From assembly GCF_014696105.1 (NCBI RefSeq), contig NZ_JACJPO010000061.1:29299-93298 (forward strand): a stretch of DNA of 64,000 nucleotides. The letters run 5' to 3'. Position numbers and translations under genes: made by a program. Below, one piece after another: positions 14,914 through 23,459 of this stretch (positions are counted from its first letter, which is position 1; the number at the start of each line of letters is the position of its first letter). This stretch comes from Microcoleus sp. FACHB-1515. GTDB lineage: Bacteria > Cyanobacteriota > Cyanobacteriia > Elainellales > Elainellaceae. The notes under the pieces are model-generated. The model did no database searches, was not told where the DNA came from, and saw nothing but the letters and a program-made list of their open reading frames with translations.

Positions 14914-16908
14914 ATGACATTTGTCGAAGTTGACCATATCGATCGCGTCTTTCCCCTCCCGGATGGCGGCGAATACATTGCGCTCAAAAATATCGACCTC
15001 AAGATCCGCAAAGGTGAATTCATCACGCTCGTCGGTCACTCTGGCTGCGGCAAATCCACCCTGCTCAACATCATTTCCGGTCTCGATAAGCCGACTGTGG
15101 GCGGTGTCGTCCTGGAAGGGCGGCAGGTGACAGAACCGGGACCCGATCGCATGGTCGTCTTCCAAAACTATTCGCTCCTGCCCTGGCTGACGGTTCGCCA
15201 AAACATTGCTTTGGGCGTGAATCGCGTCCTGCGAGAGTTGCCGGAAAGTGAGCGCAACGGCATCATCCAAAAGCATATCGATATGGTCGGGCTGGCTCAT
15301 GCCGCTGACAAGATGCCCGGACAAATTTCAGGTGGGATGAAGCAGCGGGTTGCGATCGCCCGTGCCCTCGCCATTCGTCCCAAACTCTTGCTGCTCGATG
15401 AACCGTTTGGCGCACTCGACGCTTTGACGCGGGGCGGCTTGCAAGAGCAACTGATGCGAATCTGCGAAGAAAGCCAAGTCACCTGCGTCATGGTGACGCA
15501 CGACGTAGACGAAGCTTTGCTGTTGTCCGATCGCGTCGTCATGCTCACAAACGGCCCCGAATCGAATGTCGGTCAGGTGCTTGAAATTCCGTTTGAGCGT
15601 CCGCGATCGCGCATGGAAGTCGTCAACCATCCGAACTACTACGGACTGCGAAACGAGATTGTCTACTTCCTCAACCAGCAAAAGCGCGTCAAGCAAAAGA
15701 AAGTCAAGCCCCTCGTTGCCGTCGCGAAAAACGGACTGGAGAAAGTCAACCTCGATATCGGCTTCATTCCGCTCACCGACTGCGCTCCCCTCGTCGTCGC
15801 AAAGGAAATGGGCTTCTTCGAGAAGCACGGCTTGACCGAAGTAACGCTATCGCGTGAGCCAAGCTGGAAGGCGATCGCCCAAGGAATCACAGGTCGCCGC
15901 CTTGATGCCGCCGCGATGGTAACGGGAATGCCGCTTGCCCTCACCTTGGGATTGGGAGATAGTGCGCCACAGCCGATCGTCAGCGCGCTCACCTTGTCGC
16001 GCAACGGCAATGCGATCGTGTTCAGCAAGCAGCTTTATAACGAAGGCGTTCGCACTCTGGAGGATTTCAAGGCGCTGATCGATCGCACTCCCGACAAAGT
16101 TCACACCTTGGGAATGGTTCACGCTTCGTCGATGCACAATCTGATGCTGCGCTACTGGCTGGCATCTGGCGGCATTGATCCCGACAAAGATGTGAGTCTG
16201 ACCGTAATTCCGCCCGCGCAAATGGTGGCGAACCTGAAAGCTGGAAACATCGACGGCTACTGCGTCGGAGAACCCTGGAACGCCCGCGCCGTTCACGAAG
16301 GTTTGGGATTTGTGATCGCCAACGACCTCGACATCTGGCAGGGTCACGCCGAGAAAGTTCTGGGAGTCCGCGAAGATTGGGCGAACCAGTATCCCAAAAC
16401 GCATCTCGCCCTCGTGAAAGCTTTGCTGGAAGCTTGCGAATACTGCGACGATCGCCGCAACCGCGAAGGCATTCTCGAAGTGCTGTGCCGTCCGCACTAT
16501 CTGGGAACCGATCCGGCCTACACGCGCCCCGGTTTTCTGGATGCTTACGATCGCGGCGACGGTTCACCGCTGCGCTCCTACCTCAACTACAACCAGTTCT
16601 TTACGAGCAAAACGAACTATCCCGATCGCGTCGAGGCGCTGTGGGCAATGGTGCAAATGGCACGGTGGGGCATTGTGGATTTTCCGCGCAACTGGCTGGA
16701 AGTTACTGAACGCACTTGGCGGACGGACATTTTCGGCCAAGCCGCCCGCGAACTGGAAATGCTCGACTTTGGCCGCGATCGCCGCCCGATCGTGCTGGGT
16801 GATGGCACGGTGTTTAACCCCGACGACCCAATTGCGTATCTGAACGCACTGGAAATTAAGCGCGACATCAATATTGTTGAAGTTGCCCTTGACCCGATCG
16901 CCGTTTAG
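14914..16908 (+). CDS. nrtC: Nitrate ABC transporter ATPase with C-terminal NrtA-like sensor domain
   Basis: A 664-residue two-domain protein. Residues 1-260 are an ABC ATPase: Walker A GHSGCGKST (41-49), signature SGGMKQR (139-145), Walker B LLLLDEP (158-164). A linker rich in lysine (QQKRVKQKKVK) leads to an NrtA-like domain beginning about residue 283 (LDIGFIPLTDCAPLVVAKEMGFF), with FVGEPWN-type motif DGYCVGEPWNARAV. In Synechococcus the C-terminal domain of NrtC mediates inhibition of transport by ammonium. It therefore acts as both motor and feedback sensor on the cytoplasmic face. It shares a 40-base stretch of identical DNA with nrtD around Walker A. Confidence 0.97.
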   Translation: MTFVEVDHIDRVFPLPDGGEYIALKNIDLKIRKGEFITLVGHSGCGKSTLLNIISGLDKPTVGGVVLEGRQVTEPGPDRMVVFQNYSLLPWLTVRQNIALGVNRVLRELPESERNGIIQKHIDMVGLAHAADKMPGQISGGMKQRVAIARALAIRPKLLLLDEPFGALDALTRGGLQEQLMRICEESQVTCVMVTHDVDEALLLSDRVVMLTNGPESNVGQVLEIPFERPRSRMEVVNHPNYYGLRNEIVYFLNQQKRVKQKKVKPLVAVAKNGLEKVNLDIGFIPLTDCAPLVVAKEMGFFEKHGLTEVTLSREPSWKAIAQGITGRRLDAAAMVTGMPLALTLGLGDSAPQPIVSALTLSRNGNAIVFSKQLYNEGVRTLEDFKALIDRTPDKVHTLGMVHASSMHNLMLRYWLASGGIDPDKDVSLTVIPPAQMVANLKAGNIDGYCVGEPWNARAVHEGLGFVIANDLDIWQGHAEKVLGVREDWANQYPKTHLALVKALLEACEYCDDRRNREGILEVLCRPHYLGTDPAYTRPGFLDAYDRGDGSPLRSYLNYNQFFTSKTNYPDRVEALWAMVQMARWGIVDFPRNWLEVTERTWRTDIFGQAARELEMLDFGRDRRPIVLGDGTVFNPDDPIAYLNALEIKRDINIVEVALDPIAV

Positions 16909-17063
16909 CGACTGTCCGAACCGCCCCCTAGCCCCCAAGCTTGGGGGAACCGAACCAACCGCCTTTGCCGCACCGCAAACATCCCGGTTCAAAATCCCCC
17001 AAGCTTGGGGGATTTGGGGGGCAAACCCAAGTCTCGATCGCCTGACCCTTCTAGCAACTGACC
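16909..17063. repeat. Palindromic repeat element between nrtC and nrtD (R1-related)
   Basis: Two copies of the perfect 16-base palindrome CCCCCAAGCTTGGGGG (about 16932-16947 and 17007-17022) sit in opposed contexts. The left arm reads CCGCCCCCTAG and ends GGGGGAACCG; the right arm reads CCGGTTCAAAATCC and ends GGATTTGGGGGGC. The whole stretch from 16920 to 17028 is therefore a larger imperfect inverted repeat. The GGATTTxGGGGG end links it to the dispersed family R1. It lies inside an operon without breaking a gene. Confidence 0.65.
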
Positions 17064-17906
17064 ATGCAAACCATTCCAACCACCACGACAACCCCCAGCA
17101 CAGCGGCCACGCTCAAGCCCGATCCCTTCTTGGTGATCGAAAACGTCTCGAAGGTGTATCCCACGCCCAAAGGCAACTACACCGTTTTGCAAGACGTGAA
17201 TCTGACCGTGCGCGAAGGCGAATTTATCACGCTGATCGGTCACTCTGGCTGCGGCAAATCCACCCTGCTCAACATGGTGTCGGGCTTCAACAAACCGTCA
17301 TCGGGTGAAGTGCGCGTCCAATCGAAGCGAATCACCGAACCGGGACCCGATCGCATGGTCGTGTTCCAAAACTACTCGCTGCTGCCTTGGAAAACCGCTT
17401 TCGAGAATGTTTACATCGGGATTCACTCGGTTTATCCCGACAAATCCAAGGCGGAAAAAACCGAGATTGCCAATGAACACCTTGCCCTTGTCGGCCTGAC
17501 CGAAGCCGCCAACAAAAAGCCCACTCAGCTATCGGGCGGCATGAAGCAGCGCGTTTCGATCGCCCGCGCCCTCGCCCTGCGTCCTCAAGTGCTGTTGCTA
17601 GACGAACCGTTTGGCGCACTTGACCCGATCACTCGCGAAGAACTGCAAGAAGAACTTCTGGCGATCTGGCGCAGTTCTCGCGTCACCGTCTTGATGATCA
17701 CGCACGACATCGACGAAGCGCTGTTTCTGAGCGATCGCGTCGTAATGATGACCAATGGCCCCTCTGCGACGATCGGTGAAATTCTCGAAATTCCTTTTCC
17801 CCGCCCGCGCAACCGCACTCAGCTTCTCGAAGACCCCGACTACTACGATCTTCGCAACCAAGCGCTTGACTTCCTCTACCGTCGCTTTGCCCACGACGAC
17901 GCTTGA
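17064..17906 (+). CDS. nrtD: Nitrate ABC transporter ATPase
   Basis: A 280-residue ABC ATPase, partner of NrtC in energising NrtB. Walker A GHSGCGKST lies at 59-67, signature SGGMKQR at 157-163, Walker B LLLLDEPFGALDP at 177-189 and the H-loop in MITHDIDEAL. A 20-residue Thr/Pro-rich leader (MQTIPTTTTTPSTAAT) precedes the domain. Unlike NrtC it ends soon after the ATPase core (DFLYRRFAHDDA), as is normal for NrtD. It follows nrtC after a repeat-bearing 155-bp gap and touches narB's upstream frame. Confidence 0.96.
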   Translation: MQTIPTTTTTPSTAATLKPDPFLVIENVSKVYPTPKGNYTVLQDVNLTVREGEFITLIGHSGCGKSTLLNMVSGFNKPSSGEVRVQSKRITEPGPDRMVVFQNYSLLPWKTAFENVYIGIHSVYPDKSKAEKTEIANEHLALVGLTEAANKKPTQLSGGMKQRVSIARALALRPQVLLLDEPFGALDPITREELQEELLAIWRSSRVTVLMITHDIDEALFLSDRVVMMTNGPSATIGEILEIPFPRPRNRTQLLEDPDYYDLRNQALDFLYRRFAHDDA

Positions 17907-17972
17907 TTGGGGATTAGGGAAACAACCCCACCTATCTCCAACCCCGAACCCCGTTGCATTCTACAAACCGCC

Positions 17973-20162
17973 GTGTCTGACCCAATCAAAACCGTTTGCC
18001 CCTATTGTGGTGTGGGCTGTGGCCTTGAGGTCGTTCCGACTGTCAAAGGCGACAAGATTACTGGCATTAGCAAAGTGAGGGGCGATCGCTCTCATCCATC
18101 CAGTCAAGGCATGGTCTGCGTGAAGGGCGCAACGGTGGCTGAGTCGATCGGCAAAGACCGCTTGCTGCACCCGATGCTGCGCGAATCGCTGGATGAACCG
18201 TTTCGGCGGGTGACTTGGGAGGAAGCGATCGATCGACTTGTCACTGAAATTCAAAAGGTGCGTTTCACCTGGGGAGCCGACGCGATCTGCATGTACGGGT
18301 CGGGTCAGTTTGTCACCGAAGATTACTACGTCGCCCAAAAGCTGATGAAAGGGGCGCTGGGCACGAATAACTTTGATGCGAATTCGCGCCTGTGCATGTC
18401 GTCTGCCGTGATGGGCTATCTGCAAAGTCTCGGCTCGGATGGCCCACCCTGCTGCTATGACGATCTTGAACTCACCGATTGTGCGTTTTTGATTGGCACA
18501 AACACGGCGGAATGCCATCCGATCGTTTTCAATCGCCTCCGCAAGCATCACAAGCAAAATCCCCACGTCAAGCTGATCGTTGTTGATCCGCGCTGCACTC
18601 CGACTGCGGAAGTTGCGGATTTGCACCTCGCGATCAAACCGGGAACGGATATCGATTTGCTCAACGGCATTGCCTATTTGCTGCTGGAGTGGAATTATTT
18701 CGACGCTGACTTTATTGAAGAATGCACGAACGGCTTTGCTGAATTTGTCGAAGTCGTGCGCCACTATCCGCCGGAGCGGGTGGTCGATCGCTGCGGCATT
18801 TCCGTAGAAGACCTGAAAAAAGCCGCGCAATATTGGGGCGAATCGTATCGCGTCCTTTCCTTATGGTCGATGGGGATCAATCAGTCAAGCGAGGGAACGG
18901 CCAAGGCGCGATCGCTGATTAACCTGCACCTGATGACCGGACAGATCGGACGGGCGGGAGCAGGACCCTTCTCGCTGACCGGACAGCCAAACGCGATGGG
19001 CGGACGCGAGGCAGGCGGCTTGTCGCATCTTTTGCCGGGATATCGATCGGTGAGAAATCCGCAGCACCGTGAGGAAATTGAGCATTTTTGGAATTTTCCT
19101 GCCGGACGCATTCAGGCCGAGCGTGGACGTACCGCTTGGGAAATGATCGAAGGACTCGAATCGGGCGACGTGAAGCTGTTGTGGATTGCGGCGACGAATC
19201 CTGCTGTGAGTTTGCCGGATTTGGAGCGGGCAAAAAAAGCGCTGAAGCGATCGCCCTTCACCGTTTACCAGGAAGCTTACTATCCGACCGAAACCGCTGT
19301 CTTCGCGCATCTGCTGCTGCCTGCAACCCAGTGGAGCGAAAAAACCGGAGTGATGACGAATTCCGAACGGCGCGTTTCTCTCTGTCCCGCTTTTCAATCG
19401 GCGGATGGCGAAGCGAAAGAAGACTGGGCGATCTTTGCCGAAGTGGGTCGCCGCTTGGGATTTGTCGAGCAGTTTTCTTTCAACTCGTCGGCTGAAGTGT
19501 TTGCGGAATTCGTCAAGCTGACGCACAATCGGCCTTGCGACATGAGCGGACTAAGTCACGATCGCCTGCGCGAACAGGGGCCGACGCAGTGGCCGTATCC
19601 GGTTGGGGAAACGAAGCGATCGCCTGCCTCATCGCAGCGGCTCTACACGAATTTGCAGTTTGCCACGCCCGACCATCGCGCCCGCTTTGGCGCAGTCCAC
19701 TCGAAAGGCTTGGCCGAACCGCACGATCCTGCTTATCCGTTTGTGTTGACGACGGGGCGCGTTTACGGCCACTGGCACACCTTGACGCGAACGGGACGAA
19801 CGGAAAAAATTCAGCAGCTACATCCCGAACCGTTCCTCGAAATTCATCCGCGCGATGCAAAGGAATTGGGCATCATCGAAGGAAATTTGGTGGAGGTACG
19901 ATCGCGACGCGGTTCCGCTAAACTGGCAGCTAAAGTGACGCGATCGATTTCACCCGGAACCGTGTTCATGCCGATGCACTGGGGAGCGCTTTGGGCAGAC
20001 GATGCCGAAGTCAACGCCTTGATGCATTCTGCCGCCTGTCCCGATTCGCTTCAGCCAGAACTGAAGGCTTGCGCCGTTCAGGTGATTCCGCTGACGGCAG
20101 TGGCGACGGCGCGATCGGAGCAGTTCGATCGCGCGATCGCCGCGCCCGCTGCCATTTCTTGA
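17973..20162 (+). CDS. narB: Ferredoxin-nitrate reductase
   Basis: A molybdopterin-guanine-dinucleotide enzyme that reduces nitrate to nitrite with electrons from ferredoxin. From GTG at 17973 the protein has 729 residues, the same length I recall for Synechococcus NarB. An upstream in-frame TTG at 17907 would abut the nrtD stop but adds 22 unlikely residues. The N-terminal 4Fe-4S cluster uses CPYCGVGC (9, 12, 16) and Cys49 in GMVCVKG. Cofactor-binding motifs include [13 protein letters not shown], with the candidate Mo-ligating cysteine, and [12 protein letters not shown]. The C-terminal domain has [16 protein letters not shown] and MPMHWGALW. It is the terminal catalytic gene of the operon, followed closely by the associated gene. 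Confidence 0.96.
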   Translation: MSDPIKTVCPYCGVGCGLEVVPTVKGDKITGISKVRGDRSHPSSQGMVCVKGATVAESIGKDRLLHPMLRESLDEPFRRVTWEEAIDRLVTEIQKVRFTWGADAICMYGSGQFVTEDYYVAQKLMKGALGTNNFDANSRLCMSSAVMGYLQSLGSDGPPCCYDDLELTDCAFLIGTNTAECHPIVFNRLRKHHKQNPHVKLIVVDPRCTPTAEVADLHLAIKPGTDIDLLNGIAYLLLEWNYFDADFIEECTNGFAEFVEVVRHYPPERVVDRCGISVEDLKKAAQYWGESYRVLSLWSMGINQSSEGTAKARSLINLHLMTGQIGRAGAGPFSLTGQPNAMGGREAGGLSHLLPGYRSVRNPQHREEIEHFWNFPAGRIQAERGRTAWEMIEGLESGDVKLLWIAATNPAVSLPDLERAKKALKRSPFTVYQEAYYPTETAVFAHLLLPATQWSEKTGVMTNSERRVSLCPAFQSADGEAKEDWAIFAEVGRRLGFVEQFSFNSSAEVFAEFVKLTHNRPCDMSGLSHDRLREQGPTQWPYPVGETKRSPASSQRLYTNLQFATPDHRARFGAVHSKGLAEPHDPAYPFVLTTGRVYGHWHTLTRTGRTEKIQQLHPEPFLEIHPRDAKELGIIEGNLVEVRSRRGSAKLAAKVTRSISPGTVFMPMHWGALWADDAEVNALMHSAACPDSLQPELKACAVQVIPLTAVATARSEQFDRAIAAPAAIS

Positions 20163-20167
20163 ACCGG

Positions 20168-20626
20168 ATGACCGCTGTGACGTTTTTTCAGTTTGAGCAA
20201 GATTTTGTCGATTCGCTCCGCTGTATTCCGATGCAGGTGCGCTACAAGCTCGACACCTGCGGCGTGAAGCTGAAGCTGTCACACTGGTCGCATTTCACCG
20301 AGGCGGAACGGCAGGCGATCGTCAACGCTCCCTGCGAAACTGACTCAGAAATTGAGGATTACCGAAATCTGGTGCAGCAGTTTGTCACACAGCACATGGG
20401 GACGCCTGCGGGGACGCTAGCGATCGATCCGCATCCGGCTTGGCTAAACGGCAATTCGGTTCCGGCTGAAGTGCAGGAAAAGGCGATCGAATTTGGGGTG
20501 GCGATCGATTTGCCGCGCTGGAATGCTTTAACGCCGCTTCAGCGATTTGTGCTGATCAAGCTGAGTCGTCCTGGACATGAAAACAAAAACTTTCAGCCTG
20601 CGCTGACGGAATTTCACTTGGTTTGA
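20168..20626 (+). CDS. Nitrate reductase-associated protein
   Basis: A 152-residue protein starting ATG 20168 (MTAVTFFQFEQDFVDSLRCIPMQVRYKLDTCGVKL), 5 bp after narB. This sequence matches the family annotated as nitrate reductase associated protein, found next to narB in many cyanobacteria and in some other nitrate-assimilating bacteria. Conserved stretches are FVDSLRCIPMxVRxKLD, LSHWSHFTEAERQAI, HPAWLNGNSVP and RWNALTPLQRFVLIKLSRPGHENKNFxPAL. Its biochemical role is not established; position suggests a part in maturation or stability of NarB. It converges on dnaA with 3 bp between stop codons. Confidence 0.9.
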   Translation: MTAVTFFQFEQDFVDSLRCIPMQVRYKLDTCGVKLKLSHWSHFTEAERQAIVNAPCETDSEIEDYRNLVQQFVTQHMGTPAGTLAIDPHPAWLNGNSVPAEVQEKAIEFGVAIDLPRWNALTPLQRFVLIKLSRPGHENKNFQPALTEFHLV

Positions 20627-20629
20627 TAT

Positions 20630-21991
20630 TTATTTGCGCGGTTGCTGACTGGTGAAGTTGATGCGATCGCTCAACTGCCGCAGGTTACGAGCTAAATCCA
20701 AATCCGTTTCTTTTAGCTGTGAAATTTTGTCACAGCTATACATCACCGTTGTGTGATCTTTGCCGCCGAAGACTTCACCAATTTTGGGCAGGCTCAAATC
20801 GGTATGCTGGCGCATCAGATACATGCCAATTTGCCGCGCCATGCTGATTTCGCGACGGCGCGAGTTGCCTTTGAGGTCTTCGATCGCCACCTTATAAGTT
20901 TCGGCTACTGCTGCGATCACGGCTTCTGGCGAAGCTTCTGCCTGTTCGCTGGGTGGATTTAGAACGGGAGCAATGTTTTCGACCGTCATCGGCAAACCGG
21001 AAATTGAAATGTAGGCAACGGCACGAATGAGTGCGCCTTCCAGTTCTCGAATATTGGTTGTGTAGCTTGATGCAATGTACTCAATTACATCGCGAGGCAA
21101 TCGCATATTTTCGTATTCTGCTTTCTTTTGCAAAATTGCCATTCGCGTTTCAAAATCAGGCGATTGAATATCAGCAATTAAGCCCATCGAAAAGCGCGAA
21201 CAGAGGCGTTCTTGCAATCGCGGAATTTGGCTGGGGGGGCGATCGCTCGCCAACACAACTTGCTTTCCGGCTTCGTGCAGCGTATTAAAGGTGTGAAAAA
21301 ATTCTTCCTGCGTGTATTCTTTTCCTTCGATGAACTGAATATCATCCACTAGCAGTACGTCCACAGCGCGATAGTGTTCGCGAAAGCTTTGCATACTGTC
21401 TTTGCGAATGGCTGCGATCAAATCGTTGGTAAACTGTTCGGTGGAAACATAAAAAATTCGCGAATCGGGATGATTGTCCAATCGGTAGTTGCCGATCGCC
21501 TGCATCAGATGCGTCTTTCCCAGTCCAACGCCGCCGCACAAAAACAGCGGGTTAAATTCGCGTCCGGGTGATTCGGCAACGGCTAGTGATGCGGCGTGCG
21601 CCATGCGGTTGTTGGAGCCGACGACGAAGCGCGAAAAGGCGTATTTTGAGTTGAGTTCGGTCGATCGAGGTCGATGACTTGATTCGGCAGGTGTTTCGGC
21701 GGGCAGCGGCCACATTAAATCGCCGTTGTCGTCGCCTTGGCGGACGGTGAAGTGAATTTCGATCGGGCGACCGAGAATGTCGTGAACGGTATCGGCGATC
21801 GTTTTGACGTAGTACTTTTGCAGCCAATTTCGCGCAAACGGATTGGGCGTGCAGACCGTCAGGCGATCGCCTTCGAGCTGTTCTGCGGTTGCGGTTTTGA
21901 TCCAGGTGTCAAACGTGGGGCGGCTAAGCTGCACTTGAAGCCGCTCTAGAACTTGATCCCACAGACTTTCTAACAGAACTTCCACGCCCAA
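20630..21991 (-). CDS. dnaA: Chromosomal replication initiator DnaA
   Basis: A 453-residue AAA+ initiator. Domain I is visible as [24 protein letters not shown] short linker follows, then domain III with Walker [10 protein letters not shown] (153-161), Walker [10 protein letters not shown] and the box containing [16 protein letters not shown]-terminal domain IV has the DnaA signature [15 protein letters not shown], which contacts the DnaA box. It binds origin boxes and opens the duplex. The gene is not next to dnaN, and the 166-base upstream region contains no recognisable DnaA boxes, so this is probably not the replication origin. Isolated dnaA genes are common in cyanobacteria. Confidence 0.97.
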   Translation of the reverse strand: MGVEVLLESLWDQVLERLQVQLSRPTFDTWIKTATAEQLEGDRLTVCTPNPFARNWLQKYYVKTIADTVHDILGRPIEIHFTVRQGDDNGDLMWPLPAETPAESSHRPRSTELNSKYAFSRFVVGSNNRMAHAASLAVAESPGREFNPLFLCGGVGLGKTHLMQAIGNYRLDNHPDSRIFYVSTEQFTNDLIAAIRKDSMQSFREHYRAVDVLLVDDIQFIEGKEYTQEEFFHTFNTLHEAGKQVVLASDRPPSQIPRLQERLCSRFSMGLIADIQSPDFETRMAILQKKAEYENMRLPRDVIEYIASSYTTNIRELEGALIRAVAYISISGLPMTVENIAPVLNPPSEQAEASPEAVIAAVAETYKVAIEDLKGNSRRREISMARQIGMYLMRQHTDLSLPKIGEVFGGKDHTTVMYSCDKISQLKETDLDLARNLRQLSDRINFTSQQPRK

Positions 21992-22157
21992 CCTCTACCT
22001 TTGATTTGCTGTCGATCGAAAATTCTGCCTGCCGAACTGCAAGAGGACTAGACGACGATAGCTTGCTCTTGCTGGAGCAATTAAACCAGAAGTCTAGCTC
22101 GATCGGGCGATTTGTTGAGGCAAATTTTAGATTCGATCGCGTCTTTCACCGTCGGAA

Positions 22158-23054
22158 TTAGCGGAACTGTCGAGCGGTGAGCCAAGCGGCGTAGGGCGTT
22201 TCGTGCAGGTAGGCTTTGCCAACAGAGCCGAAGAGTTCGAGTTTTTCGGTGATCACTTCCTGCATGGCTTCGATCGCTTCTCCCGCGATGTCAAGCAAAT
22301 CTTTGGGACTTTGGCCGCAAATTTCGGCTTTGAGGGCTTGCATGTAGGCTTGGCGAACTTCGGTGTTGACGTTGAATTTGCACACGCCCCGCTGAATTGA
22401 TTCGCTGATCATGTGGGGCGGCAGGCCGGATGCGCCGTGCAGGACAAGCGGAATGTCGATTAGGCGGCGGATGCGATCGAGTCGGTCAAAATCGAAGCGG
22501 GGCGGATTTTTGTATTCACCGTGAACGTTGCCGATCGTGACGGCCAGGGAATCGACTTGCGATCGCCGCACGAAGTCGAAGGCTTCAGATGGATCGGTCA
22601 TTTTGGCTTCTTTTTCGGCGATCGTCAGTCCGTCTTCTGTACCGCTGATTCTGCCGATTTCGGCTTCGACGACTGCGCCGTAGCTGTGGGCGAGGCGGGT
22701 CATGTTGGCGGTGAATTTGAGGTTTTCCTCGTAGCTGAGGTGGGAGCCGTCGGCCATGATCGATCGCACTCCGGCTTGCAGGGCGAGTTGGATGTCGGGG
22801 GCGGAGGTGCTGTGGTCGAGGTGGACGGCGATCGGGACGTGGGTGGCTTTTGCGGCTTCGAGGCAGAGGGCGACGAGGGGAAGTTTGCCGTATTTGAGGG
22901 CGCTGGGGTGGAGTTGCAGCATGGCCGGACTGCGGGTGAGTTCGGCGGCGTTGATCACGGCTTTGACGCCTTCGAGGTTGTAGATGTTGAAGGCTCCGAT
23001 CGCGTAGGCGTTGCGGCGGGCGGTTTCGAGCAGGTCTTGGGTGGAGGTGAGCAT
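22158..23054 (-). CDS. Class II aldolase (ketose-bisphosphate aldolase family)
   Basis: A 298-residue zinc-dependent class II aldolase. Zinc and catalytic motifs are VPIAVHLDHSTSA (His and Asp ligands), VVEAEIGRISGTEDG, GNVHGEYKNPPRFDFDRL, LVLHGASGLP, and GVCKFNVNTEVRQAY. The family cleaves fructose- or tagatose-1,6-bisphosphate into two trioses. The motifs are closer to the short GatY/KbaY type than to the longer FbaA type of the Calvin cycle. The natural substrate is not determined by sequence alone. It lies downstream of glsF in the same direction but beyond a terminator and a repeat, so it likely has its own promoter. Confidence 0.85.
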   Translation of the reverse strand: MLTSTQDLLETARRNAYAIGAFNIYNLEGVKAVINAAELTRSPAMLQLHPSALKYGKLPLVALCLEAAKATHVPIAVHLDHSTSAPDIQLALQAGVRSIMADGSHLSYEENLKFTANMTRLAHSYGAVVEAEIGRISGTEDGLTIAEKEAKMTDPSEAFDFVRRSQVDSLAVTIGNVHGEYKNPPRFDFDRLDRIRRLIDIPLVLHGASGLPPHMISESIQRGVCKFNVNTEVRQAYMQALKAEICGQSPKDLLDIAGEAIEAMQEVITEKLELFGSVGKAYLHETPYAAWLTARQFR

Positions 23055-23137
23055 GATGGTTTGCCTATTTTGAGAATGGATCGAGTGCGGATGGACTTCT
23101 TGCGGTTAGGATTGCCTTCTGCTTCCGAGCCAGTGGA

Positions 23138-23273
23138 GTGTTGGGGTTGCCCCTCCTCCACACCTCCAACCCCAGCAAAGGGCGGCTGCCCTCTGCACTC
23201 CCGCAAGGGGTGATCTGTGAGTGTCAATGTAGCGCTTCGCATTGGCTTTCCCGCCGCGTCTCTCGTGTTGCTC
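23138..23273 (-). repeat. R2 dispersed repeat, copy A
   Basis: Read on the minus strand this segment starts AGCAACACGAGAGACGCGGC, continues through GCCAATGCG and ACATTGAC, then has a tail with GGGAGTGCAGAGGG and TGGAGGAGGGG. Copy B near 40979-41112 on the plus strand aligns over the whole length, with 7 mismatches in the first 57 bases and more divergence in the tail. Confidence 0.75.
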
Positions 23274-23357
23274 GTTTGCTGCCAAATCCATTCGCCTGAC
23301 TGCTGCTAGCATACCGGGACAGCCTAAGCCAACTGCAATTTCAACATCAAACCATAC

Positions 23358-23387
23358 AAAAACAGGAGGCTCGATCGAACCTCCCGT
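23358..23387 (-). terminator. Rho-independent terminator downstream of glsF
   Basis: On the minus strand ACGGGAGG pairs with CCTCCTGT across a 10-base loop containing TCGATCGA, followed by five T. It lies about 75 bases after the glsF stop codon at 23460. Confidence 0.7.
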
Positions 23388-23408
23388 CAATCATTGAACT
23401 CTCAGCCA

Positions 23409-23450
23409 ACCACCCTCAAAGTCCCCCATTCATGGGGGATTTAGGGGGCT
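23409..23450 (+). repeat. Partial copy of the R1 dispersed element
   Basis: ACCACCCTCAAAGTCCCCC, then a short loop with CATTCATG, then GGGGGATTTAGGGGGCT. It corresponds to one end of the 81-bp element at 60909-60989. The C- and G-runs form a 7-bp hairpin. Confidence 0.7.
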
Positions 23451-23459
23451 TTCCCAAAA

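Larger units (their letters stand above)
23055..23459. other. Spacer between aldolase and glsF: repeats and terminator, no gene
   Basis: About 400 bases without a credible gene. It carries an R2 repeat copy (about 23138-23273, minus orientation), the glsF terminator (23358-23387) and a partial R1 copy (23409-23450). Short frames beginning MRSATLTLT here are products of the R2 repeat, as the same peptide start occurs in the other copy near 41008. Confidence 0.7.

Noticed and set aside
21992..22157. Possible replication origin near dnaA
   Set aside because: No TTATCCACA-like boxes or AT-rich unwinding region.
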